Source: Pseudanabaena sp. FACHB-2040
Lineage (GTDB): Bacteria > Cyanobacteriota > Cyanobacteriia > Phormidesmidales > Phormidesmidaceae
Assembly (NCBI RefSeq): GCF_014696715.1
Contig: NZ_JACJQO010000001.1
Span: 248,001-312,000 of the forward strand
DNA length: 64,000 bases
Direction of reading: 5' to 3'
A program made the translations under genes and the position numbers. The notes beneath the pieces are model-generated. The model made no database searches and was not told the DNA's origin. It saw only the letters and a list, made by a program, of their open reading frames with translations. Position 1 is the stretch's first letter; every line of letters starts with the position of its first letter. Below are positions 47,662 to 55,406 of the stretch, in pieces.

Positions 47662-47695
47662 GGGGTGAAGGGTGAAGGGTGAAGGGTAAGGGGGG
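47659..47695. repeat. GGGTGAA heptamer tandem repeat
   Basis: Just after the marR stop, GGGTGAA is repeated three times in tandem, then GGGTAAG. This is a short tandem repeat of the heptamer type frequent in cyanobacterial intergenic DNA. The same words occur at 30950-30972. Confidence 0.75.
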
Positions 47696-47786
47696 GATGA
47701 GCGTTTGAGAGATTTTGGCTTTTTGTTCTAGGCTCGCCATGAGGACAGAGTAGCTCTTAAAGCCTGGAGGGAGTCTCTGTGATAAA

Positions 47787-47821
47787 TTAATTAGGAAGCT
47801 AATGATTAGCTAGCTAATTAA
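47787..47821. promoter_or_regulatory. Candidate MarR operator (35-base dyad)
   Basis: Centred on G47804. Inner arms AGCTAAT/ATTAGCT (47797-47803 and 47805-47811) and outer arms TTAATTAG/CTAATTAA (47787-47794 and 47814-47821) are exact; only two pairs in between mismatch. It is placed 45 bases before the start of the next gene, where a repressor would block transcription. Confidence 0.7.
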
Positions 47822-47865
47822 CTTTTGATTCTTGGCAACTACAGAGATGCTTGAGGAGCGTGCTT

Positions 47866-48426
47866 ATGAAAAAGTTAAGTGTCAGGCCTAAGAACTGGCT
47901 GTTGTCGGTTCATGTGATTTCGGCTGGGCTATGGTTGGGAACGGTTTTTTCGCTGGTTGCGATCGCAATCGTTAAGCGAAACACAGCCAATGGCGACGAG
48001 ATCTACGCCATCAACTCAGTTCTAAAGTTTATGGATGACTGGGTTGTGATTCCGACGGCTGTGCTGTCGCTGGTCACAGGTGGGTTGCTTTCCTGGCTAA
48101 CAATTTGGGGCTTTACCAAGCACTACTGGGTGATTGTGAAATGGGTGGCAACCGTTACTCTGATCGTCACAGGCACAAGCTGGCTAGGGCCTTGGCTTAA
48201 CGCGATGGCGTCCATCTCCGAAGCTGAGCGGCTGCAGGCGCTGCAAAATCCTCTGTATGTGTTTGATCAGCGAGGTGTCATGCTCGGAGGAGCGATTCAG
48301 GTAGCATGTCTGCTGGCTGTTGTAGCCATTTCGGTACTCAAGCCATGGGGTAGACGAATAGCCAAATCGTCCCCAAAGCTAGAAGCTAGCGGGGCCTCTA
48401 CAATAGGGTCAGAAGGGCCGCAGTAG
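47866..48426 (+). CDS. DUF2269-like integral membrane protein
   Basis: About 186 residues from the ATG at 47866 (MKKLSVRPKNWLLSVHVIS), with GAGGAG eight bases upstream; the TTG at 47851 is less likely. Four membrane helices are visible: WLLSVHVISAGLWLGTVFSL, WVVIPTAVLSLVTGGLLSWL, WVIVKWVATVTLIVTGTSWL and IQVACLLAVVAISVL. The N-terminal HVISAGLWLG with a membrane His is like DUF2269 and related putative heme or ubiquinol membrane proteins; the match is weak. It is probably the target of the MarR operator just upstream. Confidence 0.75.
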   Translation: MKKLSVRPKNWLLSVHVISAGLWLGTVFSLVAIAIVKRNTANGDEIYAINSVLKFMDDWVVIPTAVLSLVTGGLLSWLTIWGFTKHYWVIVKWVATVTLIVTGTSWLGPWLNAMASISEAERLQALQNPLYVFDQRGVMLGGAIQVACLLAVVAISVLKPWGRRIAKSSPKLEASGASTIGSEGPQ

Positions 48427-48453
48427 CTCTTGCCCTTGTTTAGCTGCCTGACT

Positions 48454-48870
48454 ATGGTTGCCGTTGACTCTAATCTGCTTCGCATCGGTGAACTCAGCCA
48501 TCAGAGCCAGGTTCTGATTAAAACTATTCGCTACTACGAAGAACTGGGCCTACTGCAGGCCACAGGTCGAACCTCCGGCGGGTTTCGGCTGTTTAAGCCC
48601 AATGCGCTAACCCGCCTAGCCTTCATAAAGCGTGCCCAAGGGTTAGGTCTGAGCCTGCAGGAGATTCACCACATTCTCGACGTGCATGATCAGGGGCAGC
48701 GGCCCTGCCACGAGGTCAAGCAGACCTTGCAGGAAAAGGTGCAGCAGATTGAAGATCGCATGGCTCAGCTTTCCCTGCTGCGGCAAGAACTACTGGCCTT
48801 AATCGATGGGGCAGAAGGACTAGTCCAAGCGGACGCATCCATCTGCCCCATTATTGAGAATACTGGCTAA
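48454..48870 (+). CDS. MerR-family transcription regulator, metal-type
   Basis: 138 residues from the ATG at 48454; an earlier TTG at 48430 is unlikely. MerR winged helix at the N terminus: RIGELSHQSQVLIKTIRYYE, then GGFRLFKPNALTRLAFIKRA. A long dimer helix follows and a C-terminal CPI motif (ASICPIIENTG), with another Cys in RPCHEVKQ. Paired cysteines at these spots are the metal-binding sites of ZntR/CueR/HMA-type MerR proteins, so metal sensing is probable; which metal is not known. It directly follows the DUF2269-like gene, 28 bases later, so the two could be cotranscribed. Confidence 0.86.
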   Translation: MVAVDSNLLRIGELSHQSQVLIKTIRYYEELGLLQATGRTSGGFRLFKPNALTRLAFIKRAQGLGLSLQEIHHILDVHDQGQRPCHEVKQTLQEKVQQIEDRMAQLSLLRQELLALIDGAEGLVQADASICPIIENTG

Positions 48871-48904
48871 CCAGTAAATCAAACGTTAAACCGCAGTTTT
48901 AGTT

Positions 48905-49087
48905 CTAGACTGTGGTTTCTTCGTTGCTTAGCTGCCGCTCCAGGGTTGCGATGGTAGCGTTTACCCCGGCTAAACGAGTCTCTAGATCATCGCGCACCCA
49001 TTTCATAAAGCGCAACTTGCGTTCCTGGTAGGAGCGCTGATTCATCGGTTCAGTTCCCCAACAGGGCATGCCAAAAAATGGAAACAT
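48905..49087 (-). CDS. Small conserved protein, 60 residues
   Basis: MFPFFGMPCWGTEPMNQRS, then YQERKLRFMKWVRDDLETRL and a short helical end. AAGGGG lies about eight bases upstream of the ATG at 49087, so translation is likely. The pattern (a short hydrophobic aromatic start with CW, then a charged amphipathic helix) is like small cyanobacterial proteins of unknown function; I do not recognise a name. Cytosolic or membrane-surface. Confidence 0.66.
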   Translation of the reverse strand: MFPFFGMPCWGTEPMNQRSYQERKLRFMKWVRDDLETRLAGVNATIATLERQLSNEETTV

Positions 49088-49209
49088 GCTATTTTCCCCT
49101 TAAACAAAAGGCCAAATAAAAACCCTGTTTCAATCCTGACAAACCCAGTCAAGAAATAGGGATAGATACGAGTGGTAATTCCCGTATGGCAGAGGTCTTG
49201 CAGCAAAAG

Positions 49210-49665
49210 TTAGTAGCGATCGCGGCTGCTTACGGCAGTTCGGTCACGATAATCCATCCTTTGATTTCTCTGAGGCTTTGAAAAGCCGAAGTAGGCAGCG
49301 ACCAGGGCTGTTAGGGCGTGAAGCCAAACATCGTGGCCAAAAATAGGAATTAGGCCAAAGGTTGTGTTGAGCCCAGGAATGAGTCCCATAATAGCCAAGA
49401 CCCCATAGAAAATCGCTAGACCCTTAGCAAACGCTCGGGCCGCCCCATAGCCTCGGTAAGAAGTAAGTCCCCAAACACCTACTGCCAAGTGCACAAGGTT
49501 GTGCAGTAGGTTGATCGGAAAAATTCCTAGCAGGTAGCCATACCCAGTGTCTACTGCCAAATCTGGCCCTGTCCCGGGGGGAGCGACCATGCCTGGAACA
49601 AATCCCATAAGGCCGACCAGAATGTACAAAACTCCAGCAATTAAAGCGAAGTAACGAGCGCCCAT
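49210..49665 (-). CDS. DUF4383 membrane protein
   Basis: About 151 residues from the second ATG at 49665, because AAGGAG lies seven bases before it; the first ATG (49671) is only one base away from that site. Four membrane helices: ARYFALIAGVLYILVGLMGF, INLLHNLVHLAVGVWGL, AKGLAIFYGVLAIMGLIPG and WLHALTALVAAYFGF. The two histidines in INLLHNLVHLAVG are the family hallmark. Function is unknown; such proteins are often stress-linked. Confidence 0.82.
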   Translation of the reverse strand: MGARYFALIAGVLYILVGLMGFVPGMVAPPGTGPDLAVDTGYGYLLGIFPINLLHNLVHLAVGVWGLTSYRGYGAARAFAKGLAIFYGVLAIMGLIPGLNTTFGLIPIFGHDVWLHALTALVAAYFGFSKPQRNQRMDYRDRTAVSSRDRY

Positions 49666-49847
49666 AGCCATTCTCCTTAGTTAATCAATCTCGACGGTTG
49701 CTATCAAGTTAAAGCTCTAAATTCTTGACTGAAGGGCAATCGCCACTTCAAACTACTGTCATGCTTTGACTCTTAACGGGTTTAAGCCTCTCCTTAAAGA
49801 GAAGCTCTTCTCAGCAGAAGGGCTAGCTTTCATTAAAAGAATTGAGG

Positions 49848-50321
49848 TCAAACTGCCTCGGGATTCAAATCAATCATTCGCCCCGTGGTGTAGGTGCCAA
49901 TCGGACTCCAGAGAAGGTAGGGCAGCAACAGCAGCGCTGCCAGGTTAGAGCTGGGCCACACTAAAAATGTCAGGACGACTCCCAAAACAAAGCCTGCCCC
50001 GCCTAGAGCAGTGCCAACAGCGAGGCTGCGAGTGCGTAACGTGGCCGGAATGTAAGATACAGTCAGCACTTCTACCAACAGATATAGGGCCATTAAGAGC
50101 CAAGTTTGGAGACTGCCAGGGTCTTGCTGCCAAGCCACAACTGCTGATGCCGCTCCGCAGATAAAAATGACGGTCCAAATGAAGGGAATGGCCGGTTCGA
50201 AAAAGAGCCAGTTGGGGCGATCGAGTCGGGCAGCCCAAAAGATATCACGAGGCCGAAACAGGAACGTTCCCAACGCCACGACAGAGGTTACTCCGCCAAT
50301 TACCATCCAAGGTTGAATCAT
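49848..50321 (-). CDS. TspO/MBR-family membrane protein
   Basis: About 157 residues from the ATG at 50321 (MIQPWMVIGG), with AGAGGA upstream; a start at 50381 would add an unlikely tail. It follows the TspO pattern of aromatic residues and five helices: LDRPNWLFFEPAIPFIWTVI, ASAVVAWQ, LQTWLLMALYLLVEVLTV and a closing LLPYLLWSPIGTYTTGRMI. TspO proteins bind porphyrins and respond to light or stress; the divergence from typical TspO is noticeable, so this is a member of the wider MBR family. It is near the DUF4383 gene on the same strand. Confidence 0.75.
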   Translation of the reverse strand: MIQPWMVIGGVTSVVALGTFLFRPRDIFWAARLDRPNWLFFEPAIPFIWTVIFICGAASAVVAWQQDPGSLQTWLLMALYLLVEVLTVSYIPATLRTRSLAVGTALGGAGFVLGVVLTFLVWPSSNLAALLLLPYLLWSPIGTYTTGRMIDLNPEAV

Positions 50322-50488
50322 TGTTTCCTCTCTAGCGCACTCCTGTGATAACAAACTGGGGGTTTGTGCTTCCTCTGTCATAGGGGCAAAGCATTAAATT
50401 TCGATACCGATACAAACGACTGTTGCCCAAGCTGAGCTTGAGCAACAGTTCCAGCGGCTTTGCCACTGGGTTTAGCGAGGCAGAGCCC

Positions 50489-50525
50489 CGTAGGGGGTAT
50501 TCCCAGGCAGAGCCTGGGAACGAGA
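50489..50525. repeat. CCCAGGC hairpin repeat
   Basis: TTCCCAGGC (50500-50508) pairs with GCCTGGGAA (50512-50520), three-base loop, embedded in GGGGTATT...CGAG. Highly similar hairpins are common dispersed repeats in cyanobacteria. It sits about 15 bases from the end of the methyltransferase gene. Confidence 0.75.
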
Positions 50526-50536
50526 AGTAGAGGGGG

Positions 50537-51280
50537 TTATAGGACTGTCATGACTTTGAGCAGTTCAGTTGACAGGTCGGAGTTAGTCGCGTTTTTCTTC
50601 TGGAAGAGAACTCCGGCTAGGAAGTAAATATTCTCAGAGAAGAAGGCTTTGCGCTTGCGCTGCAGCTCAGAAATAGTGTTTTTCACTTTGGGCTCACAGC
50701 TGTAGTAGCCAAACTTTAAGGGCGACACCATAAAGTCAACTACCTGATAACCAAACTTGAGCGCATGATCGACCGTATCAATCGGGTTAGAGTAGGCCGA
50801 AATCATCAGCATCACGTTTTCACAGCCTTTAGTTAACAGCTGCTTGGTGATAGTTGCACCATCGTCGCCACCGTGGAGCGACGGCATGTATAGCTCATTG
50901 TCAGGAGCGGGCAGGTAGGGCGGATTAGCAATTAGGTATTGAGCTTCTGAGGGAGAGTTAGTGAAGAAACACCTGTTATGAACCCAATACTGCTCGTCTA
51001 ACCGATACTGCTGAATTCTGGAAAGGGCCAGCTTACAGGCAGCTGCGTTGAGCTCATAGCCCTGGATTAGGCCCTTGAAGCTGCTTTTGAGGAGAGCGCT
51101 GATAACTGGGCTACCGTCTCCGGCCCCAAACTCTACAACCGACTCACCGGAGGCACACTGAGGCAGCACCATTTTTTCCAAGCACTGAGCGTAGAACTGG
51201 GATTCCTCAGGGCAAAAGAAAACTGTATTCGGCGAAGGTACCTCAATCGTGTCGGTTGAGGCCAACATCACTTCTTTCAT
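50537..51280 (-). CDS. Class I SAM-dependent methyltransferase
   Basis: 247 residues. SAM-binding motif I is SVVEFGAGDGSPVISALL, with the acidic residue of motif II in QGYELNAAACKLALS, and the catalytic NPPY in LIANPPYLPAPD, which is typical of N-methylating enzymes (amino groups of DNA, protein or small molecules). The C-terminal part holds several large hydrophobic residues (YYSCEPKV, NIYFLAGVLF). Starts at 51280 with MKEVMLAS or four residues later. It lies 21 bases after the heme-oxygenase-like oxidase gene, so one operon is very likely; together they look like a small biosynthetic unit. Confidence 0.85.
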   Translation of the reverse strand: MKEVMLASTDTIEVPSPNTVFFCPEESQFYAQCLEKMVLPQCASGESVVEFGAGDGSPVISALLKSSFKGLIQGYELNAAACKLALSRIQQYRLDEQYWVHNRCFFTNSPSEAQYLIANPPYLPAPDNELYMPSLHGGDDGATITKQLLTKGCENVMLMISAYSNPIDTVDHALKFGYQVVDFMVSPLKFGYYSCEPKVKNTISELQRKRKAFFSENIYFLAGVLFQKKNATNSDLSTELLKVMTVL

Positions 51281-51301
51281 AGTAGGAATTAGATTTAGAG
51301 G

Positions 51302-52441
51302 TTAGAAACTTGGCTGTGACTGCACTCGAGGCAGGGGAGATTGGGCCTGCTTGATGCGCTGGATGATGGCATCGCCCGCCCGATCACCGATGTACTTCTC
51401 CTGGGCATAGCCCAGCACGATCTCCCAAGCATTTTCGGGATAGTGGTCGGCTAATGGCAGGGCAACATCTCGCAGCATCCACTGGCCATGCCGCTCGTCT
51501 TCTCGAATGTGCAGTTCCCAGTAGCCTGAGGCATCGTTGCTGAGTCCCAGCCGCTGGGCTGCAATGAGATAGTCGGTATAGATGGAGGGGCCTGCAATCT
51601 CAAAGTAGGTCAGGCCGCCGTTGTAGCGCAGGAAGTGGCGCTTACATTCAGTTAGCAAGAAGTTGTGGTTAATGCTAGCCAGCAGCTGCCAGGGAGCTAA
51701 TTCAAAGTAGCCCTCAGGCTGGGTATTGAGGTCTAGTTCTGCCATCATTTTGGCAAAAAAGGTAGAGTGCTTGCGCGATAGGCGGCCATTGCCATATTCC
51801 TCTAGCAGCACCCGGATGAGCGTAGCCTGCACTTCATTGCTGGCCCCACCTAAAATGCGCGACATACGGCTAGCTTCTACCAGGCCATCGAGGGATGCGA
51901 TCGCAAGTAGCCGCCGATACCCCTCCAAGTCCATCTCTTCCCGCAAGAAGCGCTTGTTCTCCGAGACGGGCGGATCTAGATCGGCGTCGCCCCATTCGGT
52001 CAGAATCTGCTTGATGTCTGCCTGCTTAAACTGCTCTACATCGAGCTGATCCAGTTCCCAGGCCTGCCAGGCCGACTCAATGCGATCGCGTACCCACTGC
52101 AGATAAAACGACCGCTCATTGCGATAGTGCTGCAGGTCGTCGTACCAGAAGAGATTTAACCGATTGATTCGGTATAGAACTCGCTGGAGAAAGAGGTGAG
52201 CATCATCATCATGCGGTTCAGAAATACTTGCATAAGCAGCCTCTAGCGCCGCAGCAATAGCCCCTTCAAAGTCTTTGACCAGATCAGGACGCTGAGTTAC
52301 CTGCTGATCTAAGTCTGCTGTCGCCAACAACTCAGTTAGTCGCTTTTCTGACTCAGAGAAATCGGAGATTTGAGGAACAATCGGCAGTTCTTGTTCTATC
52401 CCCTTAAGCAAAATATTGGGACTTACACTTACTGTCGTCAT
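51302..52441 (-). CDS. Heme-oxygenase-like diiron oxidase family protein (iron-containing redox enzyme)
   Basis: About 379 residues from the ATG at 52441 (MTTVSVSPNILLKGIEQ). The all-helical core shows the spaced Glu/His/Asp residues expected for a heme-oxygenase-like oxidase: LLEEYGNGRLSRKHSTFF, FLLTECKRHFLRYNGG and ELHIREDERHGQWMLRD, the last two with the E-x-x-H type of iron ligands. This fits the iron-containing redox enzyme family that includes UndA- and BesC-like enzymes, which do oxidative cleavage, decarboxylation or hydroxylation. The long N-terminal part is specific to this subgroup. The methyltransferase follows 21 bases downstream. Confidence 0.82.
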   Translation of the reverse strand: MTTVSVSPNILLKGIEQELPIVPQISDFSESEKRLTELLATADLDQQVTQRPDLVKDFEGAIAAALEAAYASISEPHDDDAHLFLQRVLYRINRLNLFWYDDLQHYRNERSFYLQWVRDRIESAWQAWELDQLDVEQFKQADIKQILTEWGDADLDPPVSENKRFLREEMDLEGYRRLLAIASLDGLVEASRMSRILGGASNEVQATLIRVLLEEYGNGRLSRKHSTFFAKMMAELDLNTQPEGYFELAPWQLLASINHNFLLTECKRHFLRYNGGLTYFEIAGPSIYTDYLIAAQRLGLSNDASGYWELHIREDERHGQWMLRDVALPLADHYPENAWEIVLGYAQEKYIGDRAGDAIIQRIKQAQSPLPRVQSQPSF

Positions 52442-52753
52442 AGAATACTGCTTAGAATCTTTTTCTTCAATGAACTCGGCCAGCAATCAATCGTGGATTA
52501 CGCGGTTCAAGTTGGCCGCTCCACCACTTTAGACTTTAAGCAATTAAACATTGCGTTACCGTCCGTCTTTAGATAGAGTCCCTACTTATTTTCCCTACTC
52601 CAAAGAGGTCTTTTGGCCAAAAGCTTAAGAATGGGGATCACCCGTATTTCTGATTGAATGCTCTGTACTTGTTGTCTCGTAGCACTGTCAAGTTATAGAG
52701 ACGCAGTTAACTGCGTCTCTATAAAAAGAAGGATTTGACTAATTCAGCGAGGC
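52442..52753. other. Gap upstream of the diiron oxidase operon
   Basis: 312 bases. It contains the operon promoter (no clear hexamer consensus found), the 32-base palindrome at 52693-52724 and no gene; the plus-strand frame at 52370-52576 is an antisense extension of the oxidase start. Confidence 0.4.
52693..52724. repeat. 32-base perfect palindrome with TAGAGACG core
   Basis: Both arms are exact, meeting at AGTTAACT (52705-52712), with TATAGAGACGC on each side. It is about 30 bases past the stop of the acidic protein gene and could end its transcript. Same core word as at 14622 and 31322. Confidence 0.85.
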
Positions 52754-53056
52754 CTACGAGCGCCGATTCTTTGAACCAACCGCATTAGGATTAGTCTCTG
52801 GATTAGCCTCTTCGGGTTCTGGCGCGTTAGCAGACGGGATATCAGTTGCGTCGGGGTCAGAGGTGCTGGGCACGTGCTCCTGTGCATTAGATGCTCCAAC
52901 GCTTCCTGAAGCGTTTGGCCCCTCGCCTTCTACGGCATTGGCAGCTTCGACATTACCTAGTGCAGGGTTAGCATTCATAGCCGCTAGTCTGGCACCCGGA
53001 TTATCAGCCACTTCATCTAGCTCTGATCTTAGATCGGGATCTTGATTGTCTGACAT
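52754..53056 (-). CDS. Acidic low-complexity protein, 100 residues
   Basis: From the ATG at 53056 (MSDNQDPDLRSELDEVADNP). Highly acidic and rich in Asn, Ala, Pro and Glu, with no hydrophobic core, so probably intrinsically disordered. The C terminus is basic (NAVGSKNRRS). The longer frame from 53143 is less likely. It may be a stress-related disordered protein, but there is no family match that I know. The DNA shows no odd base composition. Confidence 0.6.
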   Translation of the reverse strand: MSDNQDPDLRSELDEVADNPGARLAAMNANPALGNVEAANAVEGEGPNASGSVGASNAQEHVPSTSDPDATDIPSANAPEPEEANPETNPNAVGSKNRRS

Positions 53057-53395
53057 TGCCCTATTTTCCCCAAAATTCCTGTAGGTTAAAACGTGCTTTA
53101 GGTGAGAGCGTTTGCTTGATAAGAACTTGCAAGTCCCGATCATGTCTTGTGCAAAAACCTTTTTAGACGTTCTGCTTAGATTTTAAAGAGTTCTCCTCAC
53201 ACCTCAGTCCATCAAAAGGAGCGAATTAGCCAACTGATAGCGTCTCTCCTCAGCCAGAGAATATCCCTTCTGAATTCGCTCGCTACTGACATTCTTGCAC
53301 GCTACTAATTTTCAATACTCCGCAGGAAAGAGGCTATCTTAAAAAACCGATTTCTACACTAACAGGGTATCCTCACCCAACCTTTGGAGGTTTCC
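53057..53395. other. Divergent gap, no feature recognised
   Basis: 339 bases between the acidic protein gene and the DUF2795 gene. Promoters of both must lie here. The stretch is AT-rich in parts; no hairpin, repeat or gene was seen. Confidence 0.4.
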
Positions 53396-53593
53396 ATGGC
53401 AGTCTCCCCAATCGCTATTTCTAAGGCCATTAAAGGCATTGATTTTCCGGCTTCTAAGGAAGATTTAATCGAGCACGCTAAGCAGAACCAGGCTGACAAA
53501 GAAGTCATAGACCTTCTGGAAAACCTGTCAGAAGATGACTTTGAAACTGTTGCCGATGTCGAAAAAGCTTACGGAGAAGAGCGGCAGTCTTAA
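53396..53593 (+). CDS. DUF2795 family small protein
   Basis: 65 residues from the ATG at 53396, with GGAGG six bases upstream. The pattern IAISKAIKGIDFPASKEDLI, then AKQNQADKEVIDLLENL and DDFETVADVEKAYGE matches the DUF2795 small helical proteins as I know them. Function unknown, cytosolic. It lies 65 bases before the helicase gene in the same direction and might be cotranscribed. Confidence 0.85.
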   Translation: MAVSPIAISKAIKGIDFPASKEDLIEHAKQNQADKEVIDLLENLSEDDFETVADVEKAYGEERQS

Positions 53594-53658
53594 TCCATTC
53601 CTCTATATTTTTGTAGGGTGCAATTCCCTGCACCCTATCTAACATTGGAACTCTCTTT

Positions 53659-55317
53659 GTGAACAAAAAAGCCCATTCGGCTAAGGCCCTGAGCCAGGTT
53701 GCCAAAACCCGCTTTGGATTCGACGAACTTCGCCCCGGTCAAACATCCGCCATTCAGTCAGCGCTTCAGGGGCACGATACTCTGGTGGTGATGCCTACCG
53801 GCTCCGGCAAATCTGCCATATATCAGATAGCGGCTTTCCTCATTCCTGGTGCAACCGTAGTGGTTTCGCCCCTAATTGCCCTGCAGCGCGACCAGGTTCA
53901 GGCCATTGCCCAGCAAAAGGTAGGCGACGCCGCAGTGCTTAACTCCACTTTAAGCGAAGCCGAGCGCCAAGAAACCTTTGAGGATTTGGTTGAAGGCGAC
54001 CTCGAATTTCTATTTTTAGCCCCAGAGCAGTTTAATAACCCTGAAACCTTGGAGCAGCTCCAGGCAGCTCAGCCGTCTTTGTTTGTGATTGACGAGGCTC
54101 ACTGCGTGAGTTCTTGGGGACACGACTTTAGGCCTGATTACCTAAGGCTAAGCACTATCATCGAGTCTTTGGGGCACCCTCGCATTTTGGCCCTGACGGC
54201 CACAGCCGCTCCGCCTGTACGGCAAGAGATCGTTGAGCGGCTGGGCATGCAAGATTCAGCCGTGATTGTGCAAGGCTTCAATCGGCCCAACATCTACCTG
54301 AGTGCCGAGCGGTTTGAAGATACCGCCGAGAAAGACAAGGCCCTGATCGCCCAGGCAGTTCAGGCGGAGAAGCCGGGAATCATCTACGCGGCTACCCGCA
54401 AGCGCACTGAGGAATTGGCAGCGGCGTTGGTAGAGGCAGGCATTCAGGCGGCTCACTACCATGCGGGCATGAAGCAGTGCGATCGCACTGCCACCGAAAC
54501 TGCTTTCATGGCAGACGAGTTTGAAATCCTGGTCGCCACGATTGCCTTTGGCATGGGCATTGACAAGCCCAACATCCGCTCTGTTCTCCATGCTGATATC
54601 AGTGACTCGGTCGATTCTTACTATCAGGAGATCGGTCGGGTTGGGCGAGATGGTGAACCCGCCCGAGCAACCCTGTTCTATGACCCTAGCGATCTTAATC
54701 TGCGGCGATTTATGAACAGCCGAGGCCAGATCAAGGCCGAAGCTATTGAACAGGTGGCCGAAGTTCTGCAAAATGAGTCTGAGCCAGTTTCTCCCAAAGC
54801 GTTGCACAAGCAGGTTGATCTGTCTAAAGCCAAGGTCAAAAAGGTGCTTAACCAGCTGGTTGAGGTCGATGCAGTAGAGGCCCTAGCTACAGGAGAAGTT
54901 GTTCCCACTGCAAGCCTTGCCGACACCGAATTGACCATCGCCGCTGCCCTCGAAGCCCAAGAACGCCAGCAGCAGTTCGAAAAATCGCGTTTAGAGATGG
55001 TGCGTGGCTATGCCGAGGCTCGCGACTGCCGCCGCAAGTACCTGCTCAACTACTTCGGTGAGGCATTTGATCCGCCCTGCGATAACTGCGACATCTGTAA
55101 AGCTGCCGCCAATCGAGAGGAGCCAGAAGCCAAAGACGACACCCCTGCCCACATGCCTTTTCCCATCAGTAGCAAAGTTGAGCACGCCAGCTGGGGAGAG
55201 GGCACGGTCATGAGCTACGAAAACCATAAGATCACGGTCTTGTTTGACGATGTGGGCTACAAGTCCCTTAGTTTAGACGTGCTGCGGCTCAGAAAATTGT
55301 TGAAGAAGGTTGAGTAG
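53659..55317 (+). CDS. recQ: RecQ-family DNA helicase lacking an HRDC domain
   Basis: 552 residues, GTG start at 53659. Helicase motifs: PTGSGKSAIYQ (Walker A), VVVSPLIALQRDQ, VIDEAHCVSSWGHDFRPDYL (DEAH and the RecQ aromatic loop), LTATAAPPVR, HAGMKQCDR and QEIGRVGRDGEPARATLFY. The RecQ zinc site follows with CRRKYLLNYFGEAFDPPC and CDIC. In place of the C-terminal HRDC domain, residues ~505-552 (ASWGEGTVMSYENHKITVLF) look like a Tudor/SH3-like fold as in UvrD-PcrA tails. It unwinds DNA 3' to 5' during repair and replication restart. The stop (55315-55317) lies inside the palindrome at 55306-55351. Confidence 0.93.
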   Translation: MNKKAHSAKALSQVAKTRFGFDELRPGQTSAIQSALQGHDTLVVMPTGSGKSAIYQIAAFLIPGATVVVSPLIALQRDQVQAIAQQKVGDAAVLNSTLSEAERQETFEDLVEGDLEFLFLAPEQFNNPETLEQLQAAQPSLFVIDEAHCVSSWGHDFRPDYLRLSTIIESLGHPRILALTATAAPPVRQEIVERLGMQDSAVIVQGFNRPNIYLSAERFEDTAEKDKALIAQAVQAEKPGIIYAATRKRTEELAAALVEAGIQAAHYHAGMKQCDRTATETAFMADEFEILVATIAFGMGIDKPNIRSVLHADISDSVDSYYQEIGRVGRDGEPARATLFYDPSDLNLRRFMNSRGQIKAEAIEQVAEVLQNESEPVSPKALHKQVDLSKAKVKKVLNQLVEVDAVEALATGEVVPTASLADTELTIAAALEAQERQQQFEKSRLEMVRGYAEARDCRRKYLLNYFGEAFDPPCDNCDICKAAANREEPEAKDDTPAHMPFPISSKVEHASWGEGTVMSYENHKITVLFDDVGYKSLSLDVLRLRKLLKKVE

Positions 55318-55351
55318 GGAGAGTGCGATCGCACTCTCCCTACTCAACCTT
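55306..55351. repeat. 46-base perfect palindrome centred on HIP1, overlapping the recQ stop
   Basis: 23-base exact arms around GCGATCGC (55325-55332), with AAGGTTGAGTAGGGAGAGT mirrored on the other side. The TAG stop of recQ (55315-55317) is part of the left arm. It can form a very stable stem at the 3' end of the helicase mRNA; there is no clear T run, so stabilisation or termination are both possible. Same design as 43434-43477, with unrelated arm sequence. Confidence 0.95.
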
Positions 55352-55406
55352 ACTTTGACGTTTGGCAGTAATCCTGCAAGCTGTACTAGCAAAACCCAAT
55401 TCTAAG

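Noticed and set aside
49848-50381. Longer start of the TspO-like protein at 50381
   Set aside because: The added 20 residues are hydrophilic and unlike the family, and AGAGGA supports the ATG at 50321.
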